Assembly: GCA_028551475.1 (NCBI GenBank)
Contig: CM052357.1
Coordinates: 8,727,931-8,791,930, forward strand
DNA: 64,000 nucleotides
Reading direction: 5' to 3'
Source: Casuarina equisetifolia
Taxonomy: Eukaryota; Streptophyta; Magnoliopsida; Fagales; Casuarinaceae
The notes under the pieces are model-generated. The model was not told the DNA's origin. It was given only the letters and a program-made list of their open reading frames with translations, and ran no database searches. The translations under genes and the position numbers were made by a program. The first letter of the stretch is position 1, and each line of letters starts with the position of its first letter. Below, piece after piece: positions 11,401 to 22,293 of this stretch.

Positions 11401-13989
11401 AGTATAAAGTTTAGAGTCATGATAGAAATTGGTTGTTAGATGCATTATTGAATCAATCCTTGTTTGTTTAATCTCCTTGTGACATTGTGTATCATGACCA
11501 TCCATGGCATCTTGAGAATGAGTTAAGGACTTGTTTAGGTGCAATAAAATAGGATTGACTTGGCATGGGATTTAAGCTTTTTTTATGGGATTTAAGATTT
11601 CTTTGACTATCATAAAATCTCCTATAACATGTAGGCAACAATCATTTCTCTTATGTAGGTGTGCATCACATGCAAACTTGTTGATGTTGGTGGGTAAGCA
11701 TAGGCCTAAGTTTCTAGGCTACCTTGTGTTATTGGCCAATTGCTAATATGACATGTATAATAATAAAGACTTTGTCTAATTATAGATGTAAACAATGGTA
11801 ACCTTCTTGGCTTTGTATTGTATTTCATAAAAACACATGACATGAATCTTGTTATTAGTTTGTCTATTAGAGTAGTCTATAAACATGGAAGGTACTGTGT
11901 TTCAAAAACTCTAAGAAAGCTATAGCCTAGAGTGCGCTTATATAAATTTTCAAAAAAAAAAAGGCTTATTATCTAAGGCTCTACTTGGGAGTCTATCTAT
12001 GAGAAACATTGTTGTCAAAAAAGCTTTAACCTGGTATTTGGTAGAAATGTTTACTTGCAACATCATAAAGCGACCTAGTTCAATTATATGATAATATTTT
12101 ATTTCTGCTAATCCATTTTATTGAATTTTATTTAGGTAAGAAAATTACTTAATGAACTCTCTAAATTCATTTATTGTATATTCGCCTATATTATTAGGTT
12201 TCAAAATTTTAATTTTGCAAATCAATTTGTTTCTAAATCATGGTCTTGAACTTAACAAAGATTTTCTAGACTTTAAAATTTTTCTTTAAGGAAAGCACCT
12301 AGGTGAAGTGAGTACATTTATCCACAAATGTTACATAATGTTCAAATTTATGATAGAATAAAATAGAGCATGTCCCTAGACATCATTATGAACTTTTTCA
12401 AGTAGCATAGTAGATTTCTTGGAAGAGTAAGAAAAAGAAAAAATATGACTTTTACTTGCCATTTAAATAGAGCATGTGGATGTTAGCTTGCCTTTTTATT
12501 TTAATATAGAGTTTGTAGCATACACAAATTTTAAGATTTTGAAATTTAGATGTCCCAATTATTTATGCCACATGACACCATATGTTGTTTGTTAATGGAA
12601 AGAAAAATAAACTTGAATCTTTTGATTTGGCATCACGTAGATTTTTCCTTTCTTAAATTTCTCTAAAAGGGCTTCCTGTGTTATTAGATCCTTCACAATA
12701 AAGGAATGTCAATCAAATAAAAGCAAATAAGGATAATCATTTGTAAGCTTAGTTATTGACAATAAATTTAGCTTAATTTATGGGTTTACTAAGACTAATT
12801 TAAGCTTTAGACTCCTATTTTGAAGGCATGTTGTTCCTATATATGTTGTTGATATAGATTCACCATTACCTACCAATAAGTAATCAAGTCCATTATAAGG
12901 TGTTGACATAAAAAGCTTGCAAGTTAAGTTAACAATGTGTGAGAACACACCAAAGTCAATTACCCATTCATCACTAGTTATTTTCTATGACTTGTGGCAC
13001 TATAAGCACTTTAAGGATATCTATTGCATGAAAAGTATAGTCAAAATGCCTTTAACATTTTAGTGGAAAGTGATCTTGTTTTCTACATATCTAGTAGACA
13101 ATATTTTTATGGCTTCCTAAATTAGGTGAGTTAATTGAAGGCATAGCTTGTTGATTTTGGGTTGTGTCAAGTTACTTTTGAGGTGGTTGTCCTCATTCAT
13201 TTGTAGTTGGAGGACTAAAACCATAACCCTATGAAGTGAAATTAGAGGGAGATCCTTCTATCTTATGTGGTTAATTCCTCCCATTGCTTGAATTTGTTTG
13301 TGTTGAAAGGACTATAGTTTCATTTTTGGTTGATGAGTTCAGATAGCATAATTATTATGCTTCATAGGCTTGTAGTTAAAAGACAACTTTGTTAAATGTT
13401 GGAATGGGTGGCTTGAATATGGTTGTTTGAAGAGTCATATTCTTGGCCCAAGCATTGTAGAAGACCAAAAGTCTTTGTAGAGTTAGTCATGAGCCTTTTA
13501 TTCAAGCTAAGTTGATTGATAAGGCTCTTGTACTTTGTGAGAAAAGTTGTGAGAGTTTTTTCTTCATTTTACAAATTATGAATTTGTAACAATAGTTCTA
13601 ATTCTTAGGTTTTTGTTTTTTAAGCAAAGTGATCTGCTAGAGCATCCCTAACTTGTGTAGATGTCTCAAGTTAAAAAAAGTGACCAAATGCTTCCTTGAG
13701 AAGGGTGCTAATTATTTAGGACTTGATCCTTGCATCACTTGGCCTTCATGCTTCATGATCATGGTTTAATTCTTCCAAGTCATTAACAATGATTATTGTT
13801 TGAGTGCAGGTCATGTTGCTAGTGAGAAAACCATGCAACTTTTGTGTTTCCACAAATGAGTTGATTTGTGTTATTGATGAAAGGTAATTTCTTCCGCTAA
13901 GTTTTTAAGTTGTTGACATTGATAGAAGTAGGGAAAAGGTAGGTGGTTTTGGTTGACATGATAAATTTGGAAAGTGGTATACCAAAAAA

Positions 13990-14521
13990 TGCTATAATAT
14001 AAAACAAAAAAATAAAAGAATTTGTGTTTAGGGATAATAATGTAACAAAGTGGGTGAGAGAAACTAGTCTTTTTATTAATTTTTTATATCATAAGGCTAA
14101 CTACACCTTCTTTGATAGGAGTTGTTTCAAGATAGCTTACATAACAAGACAAAAGTTACCAAAATTTTGGACACATATGCCCCATTCATGTGCCACACAA
14201 CCATATATGTTTTATGGGTCTAAACTCCCATGTGAAACTTTTTCATCATCATCATCAATGAACCTTAGTCTCACATGGTATGTATCCTGAGGTTGTGCTC
14301 AGTAGTGGATAATCTTTCTCATGATAGGACCCTAAGTACTTCTATTCCTCATTGTGCAAGTTAGGATGCTTTTCTTCATTATCCACCACAAGTAGGTTGG
14401 GGTTGATCATTTTCTTCATCATGTGATGTTGGGCTTGGCTTTGGGCTTTGGCAGCCCATATGAGGGCCCTCATTTAGGTCTTGAGATGACAGCAACTTAG
14501 AGTTTAGTTGGGTTTCTAACA
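13990..14521 (-). repeat. 5' LTR of the copia fossil
   Basis: It pairs with the left LTR over its whole length. The outer end reads TTTCTAACA, so in element sense the LTR starts TGTTAGAAA, a usual copia terminus. The inner end is near TGCTATAA, followed in element sense by a TGGTAT-bearing stretch that could be the primer-binding site. Confidence 0.85.
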
Positions 14522-15550
14522 TTCTTAAGCATTGGACTTATGTTGATGTTCCAATGCTCATTATTTCCAACTGATGTTAGCTCAGTAGTCTAGCATACAA
14601 CAAGAAACAATGATCTTTTTTGAAAATGACCAAATCTTTATTTTTAAACTTGACCTATCATACGTAGCAAGAGCGAAAGAGACAAAGGGGAGCATTTGAA
14701 GCCCTCCAAAACCAACTGTTCTCTTAGCATGGGGTACATCATCGTTTCCCAAATGCCATACATAGGCTGGGCAAATGTTAGCCTATTTGTGGAATGCAGA
14801 TGAGTCTGATCAATAAGCCCATGTTCGATTTTCAACTCATTCAACACTTGTCTAACCGATTGCCGGAATTGTTCAACCCTTACCTTTATGCAAATGAAAA
14901 ATAATATTTTTCAACCTAATAGCGATTGGATCAATTTACTTTTGCTATGAGCGCATTTCAGTAATTCTTCGGTGTCGTAACAAATATCTATGGATATATT
15001 CTCAAAAGATATACGTATTCTCGTACACCTTTAGACAAATGTTTGTTTTTGTTGCAAGCATATTTCAGCACCCTTACATTGTTGTTACTCCTAAATCATT
15101 TTCAGCCTAAAATAATGACTTTTTAGCCTCTTTCTAGTTGTAGTTAAGTATGTTGAATGCCGTGCCCGAATCCCCCCTTCAAGAAAAGTCAAGGTTAAAA
15201 GTGCCTTCGCCTAGTTACAAAATAATCTTGGATACTCTTGGGAACAAGATGGAGTTTGTGGTACAAAAACCATTATGATGAATCGTCAACTTGCTATTAG
15301 CTTTTGCCTTACTTTATTCGTTCATATACTAGAAGGTAATTAAGTGTGGTCCTTTTGTCGCTCTGAGAAGGAGCCGATCCTTTGATCACCAATTTTTTGT
15401 CTTCTTAAGAATGCCAAAGGTTTTTTTGACTAATACTTGAACTATATAATATCTTAAATGATCGCTAATTGTCTTTTAATTATGAAAAGATTTTAACTAG
15501 TCTTTTCCATGTCTCTTGGCTTCATGTGTGGTTCGTGTTTCTAATGGCCG
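14522..15550. other. intergenic stretch between the copia fossil and the protease cluster
   Basis: AT-rich DNA with no open frame that I recognise as a gene. It ends in the likely promoter of the first protease copy. Confidence 0.6.
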
Positions 15551-15555
15551 CCTAC

Positions 15556-15564
15556 CTATAAATC
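15556..15564 (+). promoter_or_regulatory. likely TATA box of the first protease copy
   Basis: The sequence CTATAAATC lies about 85 nt before the ATG at 15645, a normal distance for a plant promoter with a short leader. Confidence 0.55.
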
Positions 15565-15644
15565 AACAATCAAGCCTTTTGTCTTCTAGAAATGAGATTT
15601 CAGAAACGGCAAAAGTGAATGCCTTTTGGTCTTCCCCACTCATG

Positions 15645-17204
15645 CATGGCAGCTCCCAGCCTTCTCATCCTGCTGTCTTTCTTCACCATAACTTGTTTAT
15701 CTTTATCAACCAAGTCCAACGCCATCGATGCCGCAAATATCTCATTGTTTTGGGAGGATGATCCGTGGCTAGGTGTGCCCAATCCACCAACCGCTGCAAC
15801 TCGAACCAGAACGCGCCATCTCAACTTCCTAGGCTCCTCCTTTTTTCACAAAATCGAGCCCAAATTTCTACAGAAATTGTTCGGGGGACACAAGCCCCCC
15901 AAAGTTCCTTTGACGAAAGGTAATACCTCGCCATTAAAAATCCAAAAGGGCAAGGGAAGCAAACCCGGAGAACTGGAAAACAAACCTGAAAAACCAGAAA
16001 CCACAATGAAAAACCAGAAAACAAATCTTCTCTCATTAAAATCCCTCTGTTGCCTCGTGGCTTTGGATCCTACTCCATGTCTCTACGCTTTGGAACTCCT
16101 CCACAAACCATTCCCCTTACTTTTGACACTGGTAGTAGCTTTGTCTGGTTCCCCTGCACCCACGGCTATAGCTGCTCCGACTGTTCCTTCCCAAAGATAG
16201 GCCCCACAAAAATCCAGACCTTCAAACCAGATCTTTCAACTTCTTCGTCAAAAATGGCAGACTGCAGAAGTAAATATTGCTCTTGGATTCATGGGCTTGA
16301 TGTTAACTCCAAATGCGAACGTTCCCGCCTTTGTCCGAACTACGAACGTTTGTATGGTACTTGGTCCAAGGATGGGATTTCGCTAGGCTCAACAACCGGA
16401 CACTTACTGTTAGAGATTCTGGAAAAAAACGTGACTAATTTTCTTGTTGGCTGCTCAAGTTCCTCCACCCATCATCCTCTGGGAGGTGCTGGGTTTGGTG
16501 ATGGCCCTGAGTCATTGCCTTCCCAAATGGGTCTCGCCAAATTCTCCTACTGTTTACTATCTCACCACTACGACGACACACAGAAGAGCACTGACCTTAT
16601 TCTGGACCCTCACGGTGAGTTAAAAGCTAATGGCCTTACCTACACGCCGTTGATCAAGGGCCCAGCTGTCTCCTCGGGTTCTCATTTTTACGGATATCGT
16701 TATGTAAATCTTCAAACAATCATAATTGGCGATGTGCACGTCAAGATTCCGGAGAAGCTGCGTTCTTATGGACGTGATGGAAATGGTGGGACAATATTGG
16801 ACACAGGCTCGCCCTACACATACATGGAGAGATCCATTTACCAATCGGTGACCGATGAGTTCGTGAAAAAGATGACTCGTTATACCAGGGTGCCTGATAT
16901 AGGGGTCCTAGGGCCTTGTTTCAAACTAATTCCCGGCGAGCATTTTGTGCACTATCCAGCACTAGCTTTGGTATTTGAAGGTGGTGCCAAAATGGAATTG
17001 TCGTCGATTAATTATTTGCTGTTGGACGACCGTTCAAATTCTGTGTGCCTGTCATTTGTCACAGATGTAGTCGGCGGTGTTGGTATGAATGTTGAGTTGA
17101 GCGGTGGCCCGTCGATGATCTTGGGGAATCATCTTCAGCAGTCCTTTTTTATGGAATTTGATTTGAAAGGTTCAAGGCTCGGATTTCGCAAACAAGCTTG
17201 TTAA
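15645..17204 (+). pseudogene. nepenthesin-like aspartic protease (family A1), frameshifted copy
   Basis: From the ATG at 15645 a signal peptide is read (MAAPSLLILLSFF), followed by a long low-complexity prosegment rich in Lys, Pro and Glu. The reading frame then changes near 16000: the mature enzyme is read in another frame, open from about 15990 to the stop at 17204. That frame holds SMSLRFGTPPQTIPL, the first catalytic FDTGS, the Cys-rich insert, the flap Tyr, GGAGFGDGPESLP, the second catalytic LDTGS and the closing ILGNHLQQSFFMEFDL. A degenerate 20-nt tandem repeat (15981-16000 and 16001-16020) sits at the switch point; 20 is not a multiple of three, and leaving out one unit joins both frames. 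Related genes are usually intronless, so an intron is unlikely. The catalytic half is otherwise well kept, so the loss is recent, allele-specific or a sequencing error. The intact paralogue is at 20887. Confidence 0.8.
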
Positions 17205-17554
17205 TGAGGTGAATGCACCAATAAGTTCGAGGTGCATACGTTGAAATTATTGGAGGTGATTGCAGCTGTTTGTACAACGAGAGCATGCACTTTATTTGTG
17301 ACAAACTACACTTCATCTTGTATTTATAATCATATTTTTCGGAATTTCAAAGTATAGTGAGAGGAAAAACCTTGTTTACTTATCACATCTCTTGCACCTA
17401 ACGGTGCCAACGTTTCGTTCCAATGCATTCCCGACAATCCATAGACCAAACAAACGCCTCGAATTGAAACTTGCTTTTGATGAACCTGGGTTTCCATAGA
17501 AAACCGTGACTGCCTGCAGTTTCCAGAGAAAAAAAAAAAACTCTTTGGTCCGTC

Positions 17555-17860
17555 AGCCTGGTGGAGTTGCTGGGTTATGTCCTGGGCCCAAGTCGTTGCC
17601 TTCGCAGAAGGGTTTTAAGAAATCTTCCAATTGTTTACCGTGTCAACTGTCCAACGACATGGAAGGCCTTAGCCACAGGCCATCATGCAAGGACCCAAAT
17701 GCTCTTCAATGGAATGATCGTTGGAGACGAGCCCGTCAAGTTTCCAAGAAAAACTTTTTGGTCCCTGATTCCGAGGGAAACGGTGGAACCACAGGGGTGG
17801 TACAGCTTTTACACTTATGGAAAGTTCCATTCTCGAAGTTTGTTGTAATTTTATGGAGGA
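17555..17860 (+). pseudogene. relic of a third aspartic protease copy
   Basis: Short pieces in two frames match the middle of the neighbouring proteases. One frame gives GGVAGLCPGPKSLPSQKG, compared with GGAGFGDGPESLPSQMG in the first copy. Another gives MIVGDEPVKFPRK, compared with VIVGDKVVKLPYK in the intact copy. PDSEGNGGT follows in a third place, compared with PGPDGNGGT. Both catalytic Asp regions, the N-terminus and the C-terminus are missing or unrecognisable, and segments between the matches are deleted. It is a dead fragment of the same tandem family, older than the frameshift in the copy upstream. Confidence 0.82.
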
Positions 17861-17877
17861 GTGGGGTATTAGATTAG

Positions 17878-20790
17878 AAAAGTTCCCTTTGTGTGCATTT
17901 ATTACGTTGAACTTAGTCATTTCCCTGAAGCTTTATACTCTCATCTATCTATTGTATTATCCTTTTTTTTTTTTTTTGTTCCTTTTGATGTCAAACCTAA
18001 GAGAATATGAAACCTTTATGGTAAGAAGCTATGAAAATATTCTAGTATTTTTTTCATTAGTGAGATAAAAATTTGAACAAAATCGTAGAACGAAAGTATT
18101 TTTATTCTTTTTTAGTATATTTTTATTGTATATAGTTTAAATATAATTATAAATATTTTAAAATATTATTGATATATTAATTTTGTTGGCTATAATCATG
18201 AAAATAGTTTGTAGAAGAGTATTTTTATTTAAAAAAATTAAATTTTTTCATGTAAATATTTTATTGTGTCATGGTAAGAGAATTTTAAATTTTATTTTTT
18301 CTTAAATGAATTGTAATATTAAAATATATTCTTAAAATTTTGTATTTTCTTATTCTTAAAAAAACTCAAATATTTATAAAAGAAATTTAAACAAAATCCA
18401 TACAAAGAGAAAAATGCTTATTTTGTTACAGGGACCAAAACTTTATATTTATAAAATGTAATACCTAATTTATTTAGAAAATAATATATACACAATAATT
18501 ATAATATACTAAATTTTATTCTAAGACCAAATATGACAATATAACAGGTGTGGTTAATAGTTTCTCAATCTTCAACATTTTCAAAGTAACTTTGCTTTTA
18601 AATAATTTTTATTTATGCAAGAAACTACATAAAAATACATTGTAAAAGGAAATTTAGTTTATATAGCGGATAATTTATCTTTTTTTCTCTCTCGTAAATA
18701 ATCTTTTGTCATTAAAAAACTCCTGTGACTTTTTAAAAGTGTCTTTAAATACAAAAGAAACACATACAGAAATCTTCCTTAAGAATTAAATATAAGGCTG
18801 CCCTGATTTGCCGCTCATAATGAGCAACGACCGCAGTTCGTGCATTTCAGCTCCTTAGGTGGCGTACCTTTCGGGTTGACGCAACATGTCAAGAAACGAT
18901 CTTTCATTACCTACAAACGACCATAATTCCATGCCCCGATCGAAAACCTCATTCTCGTTTCCGCTGAAAGTGTGCCATGGCAGATGCTGCACGCCATATG
19001 TTGAATAGGATAAAGCATGGACGTTCTTCAGTCGACGCATGTTTGGCCTGTTGTCGGTTGCGACTTGTAACGCTTTCACCTCGGGACTCGTGTGTCGCCA
19101 GGGAGACACTGACTGACTATAACCCACCAGGCCCACATTCACATGCCACACATCTCCAACCAGAGGACCTAGCGCACGGAGGCATCGTGACCACCGAACT
19201 TTGTATTTAGCCCATCATTCTTTGAGATTTACTACGTATATAAGGGGAAATAAGGGGAAATTCCTTTGCCTGCCTGTGGGTGCTCTAATAAGGGATGAGA
19301 GCTTCCCAGCTGGAGCCAGAGAGGGCTTCCCCGTTTAACCGACCACCACATATGGTTCTGTCGCATCCAAACAAAGCTACGAGGATAAGAAAGACTTGGA
19401 GAACTACAAACCATTTTATCGAGCACGTCTAGTGCACTGTCGGTACCTTTCCAACCTCATTAAGTTCTCTCACTATGCTCTCCGGAAAACGAGAGGATTT
19501 TCACGCAGCGAGACTTGAACAGTGCGAAGCTTGTAGAAGCGTGCTCAAAGAGTTTTACCATTCCTTCAAGCAAAGAGTCTCTGCTTGGAACTTGATAAAC
19601 TTACATGTGATTGATAGGCTACATAAATATCTCACTTTATTAATATATAACGTTTGAATTGGTACAATAAAAAATTTTTTAAGGTTCCTGAAACAATTAG
19701 GTAAAAAAATTCATAAATTGAGAAGTATTAAGTGGGTTCCGTGGTATTTTTCCAAAAACATGACAAACCCTTCACACCTAAAAGGATAAAATATACTTTG
19801 ATATCATATTAAGTAGGTTGAGGTATTCTTCCAAAAGTGCTAATAAGGGAATAGAGATATAAAACTTTAAGAATAAAACTTTGCTTATGGTGTGAGACGA
19901 AATCTCAATAAGAGGAATCAAGAAAAATGTACATAGGCCATTTTAGTGAGTTGTTTGAGAGTCTCAGTTTAATATATTCTAAATAATGAGAAAATTTTAT
20001 GAGATATTTCTCATTTGGTAAGAAGGAAAATAAAAGAAAATTTATGAGAAGAAACTATGTAAGATATAATATATTTCATTGATTTAAAACTTGTTAAATT
20101 TTTTGTATTTGAACATGTGCCTTCTTATAATTGCATCTTGTAATTGTATATTTAATTTATACATGGCTAATGCCATTTAATGAATTTCGCAATGAGGTTC
20201 TTGATTTAATTTCTTTTGCAACTTTTTGGCATATAAATAATGTCTAAATACTATTCTTTCATATGAGATTGTAGAAACGATAGTGAGACATTTGATTTGA
20301 TATTACTTTAATTAATGAAAATGCCTATATCAAGAATTTCCAAGTTGGAAGTACCACGTGTCGTCACTATAATATTCGAGCATCATTGAATGATAAGTAA
20401 TTCCTTTTAGTCTCCGACGAGACATAATAGTCTTTTAAAAGTATTATACGATCGACGAAGTTACATGTTGTCCTCTTACAGTAAACAAAGAAATTAAAAG
20501 ATAGTCGTATTTTCCAGAAGGATCTTTCCACAAAGGATAAAGTGTAGGCGCTAATGATATAAAAAAGCAGAGCAGGTAGAGAAAAGAAAAAGAACAAAGC
20601 GGTAAAGGTTCCTTTTAGAAGGTGTAACTTTTATTTTATTTTATTTTTCCTGGGATGGACTATGGCATGTTTGGTTTCTTCAACTTGAATGGCAGTTATT
20701 CGCCAAATCGAACTCGATTCTTCCGCGGACCGTTGCTTCTTGGTCTTTTCCTTCCCCTGAAGTCTCCGCAGTTTAACGACACCACTACAG
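17878..20790. other. AT-rich spacer within the protease cluster, with one less AT-rich block
   Basis: 17940-18780 and 19650-20340 are strongly AT-rich with long A and T runs. Between them, 18790-19490 has a more balanced composition and short open frames on both strands (18855-19151 minus, 18977-19210 plus, 19475-19657 plus). None matches a family I know. Confidence 0.6.
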
Positions 20791-20800
20791 TTTGCTTTTG

Positions 20801-20810
20801 AGCATAAAAG
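20801..20810 (+). promoter_or_regulatory. possible TATA element of the intact protease gene
   Basis: The sequence AGCATAAAAG lies about 80 nt before the ATG at 20887. It is a weak TATA variant, but at the right distance. Confidence 0.4.
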
Positions 20811-20886
20811 CCCATGCTAGGTCCTCCCCACACCTTCACTCTGACACAACCCAGCGAGTAAAGGAGAAAAATCCATCCATCCATCA

Positions 20887-22293
20887 ATGGCGGCTTTGTC
20901 GATTCGTTTTTTCGTCTTTGTCTTTTGCCTCTTAGCTTCATCTTCTTCAGCATCTGTTGCCCTCGATCCCAAAACAACCACTATCACCATTCCACTGTTA
21001 CCCTTCTTCACCGAACAACCATCCTCAGATCCAATCAAGACCCTCAATTCCCTCGCCTCTGCTTCTCTAACCAGAGCTCACCACCTCAAGCACCCCAAAC
21101 ACAGCTCTCCCAACGCGAAAACCCAAGTCTTCTCTCACAGCTATGGAGGCTACTCCATCTCCCTCAGCTTCGGCACGCCCCCACAAACAATACCTTTCCT
21201 TCTGGATACTGGCAGTAGCCTTGTCTGGTTCCCCTGCACTTCTCGCTACCTCTGCTCCAATTGCGATTTTCCCACCGTTGACCCCGAGAAAATCCCGTCT
21301 TTCATCCCGAAATTGTCATCTTCTTCAAAGGTTCTGGGCTGCAAAAACCCCAAATGTTCCTGGATTTTTGGTCCAAATGTGCTTTCTCGTTGCTCTGGTG
21401 ACTGTAGCTCATCTTCCCAGAACTGCTCCGCGAGTTGCCCTCCGTACGTACTTCAATACGGTTCTGGGTCAACCGCCGGGTTGTTACTTTCCGAGACACT
21501 CGATTTACATCGGACAACCGTACCCAATTTTCTAGTTGGATGCTCCATTTTCTCCATCCGCCAACCCTCTGGAATTGCCGGATTCGGACGCGGACCTGAA
21601 TCGCTGCCCGCACAGCTGGGTCTCAGCAAATTCTCCTACTGTTTAATTTCTCGCCACTTTGACGACACCACGAAGAGCAGTGATCTCGTCTTGTTCCGGG
21701 AGCACGGTTCCGCCAAGACGCCAGGCCTGAGCTACACTCCGTTCCGCAAAAACCCGGTCACCAATAACTCCGCTTTCCGAGAATACTACTACGTAACCCT
21801 TCGCAAAGTCATCGTAGGCGATAAGGTCGTCAAACTCCCCTATAAATTTTTGGTCCCGGGGCCCGACGGTAACGGGGGTACCGTGGTGGACTCGGGTTCA
21901 ACCTTCACCTTCATGGAAGGTCCGGTCTTCGAACCCTTGGCACGGGAGTTCGGGACCCAGATGGCTAACTATTCTAGAGCTCGTGATGTCGAGGCCAGAT
22001 CCGGTCTGAGGCCTTGTTTCAATTTTGCGGCTGAGAAGACGGTAAAAATCCCGGATTTGACATTCCAATTCAAAGGCGGTGCGAAGCTGGCATTGCCCTT
22101 TGTGAATTATTTTGCGCTCGCCGGTAACACGAGCGTCGTGTGCCTGACCATTGTGACCGACGGTGTGATTAGTCCTCAGCAGGCCGGCGGGCCGGCGGTC
22201 ATCTTTGGTAATTTTCAGCAGCAGAATTTTTATGTAGAGTATGATTTGGAAAACGAGAGGCTTGGCTTCCGGCCACAGAGCTGCAAGAAGTGA
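20887..22293 (+). CDS. nepenthesin-like aspartyl protease (pepsin family A1), intact
   Basis: A secreted plant endopeptidase of 468 residues, intronless. Residues 1-23 form a signal peptide (SIRFFVFVFCLLASSSSASV), followed by a prosegment to about residue 85. The mature enzyme starts near GGYSISLSFGTPPQTIP. Catalytic aspartates lie in LLDTGSSLVWFPC (D107) and VVDSGSTFTFM (D335); the flap Tyr is in VLQYGSGSTAG (about Y191). The Cys-rich insert between residues 117 and 184 is the mark of the nepenthesin-like group. The C-terminal VIFGNFQQQNFYVEYDL fits the family. Length, residue order and lack of introns match the Arabidopsis At4g16563-type proteases; the exact substrate is unknown. It is the only working copy of a local tandem set. 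The coding sequence is visibly richer in G and C than its surroundings, which suggests continuing selection. The start is the first ATG before the signal peptide. Confidence 0.95.
   Translation: MAALSIRFFVFVFCLLASSSSASVALDPKTTTITIPLLPFFTEQPSSDPIKTLNSLASASLTRAHHLKHPKHSSPNAKTQVFSHSYGGYSISLSFGTPPQTIPFLLDTGSSLVWFPCTSRYLCSNCDFPTVDPEKIPSFIPKLSSSSKVLGCKNPKCSWIFGPNVLSRCSGDCSSSSQNCSASCPPYVLQYGSGSTAGLLLSETLDLHRTTVPNFLVGCSIFSIRQPSGIAGFGRGPESLPAQLGLSKFSYCLISRHFDDTTKSSDLVLFREHGSAKTPGLSYTPFRKNPVTNNSAFREYYYVTLRKVIVGDKVVKLPYKFLVPGPDGNGGTVVDSGSTFTFMEGPVFEPLAREFGTQMANYSRARDVEARSGLRPCFNFAAEKTVKIPDLTFQFKGGAKLALPFVNYFALAGNTSVVCLTIVTDGVISPQQAGGPAVIFGNFQQQNFYVEYDLENERLGFRPQSCKK

Larger units (their letters stand above)
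8336..14521 (-). mobile_element. old, broken Ty1/copia LTR retrotransposon (fossil)
   Basis: Two related terminal repeats (8336-8884 and 13990-14521) flank about 5.1 kb. Orientation is minus: a purine-rich tract lies directly next to the left LTR, as expected before a 3' LTR, and a TGGTAT-containing stretch next to the right LTR resembles a primer-binding site. Recognisable parts in copia order, right to left: gag and integrase region (about 11-14 kb, poorly preserved), reverse transcriptase segment (10307-10552, with a CKWAFKPK-like motif and a VSKGFH ending) and RNase H segment (about 9094-9384, with TKYLMIDYHL). The coding regions carry many breaks and cannot be functional. LTR identity looks near 80 percent by eye, implying an age of at least several million years. 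No target-site duplication is clear. Confidence 0.88.

Noticed and set aside
16021-16060. Intron as the cause of the frame change in the first protease copy
   Set aside because: No convincing GT-AG pair spans the switch point, and the intact paralogue is intronless; the 20-nt repeat explains it more simply.
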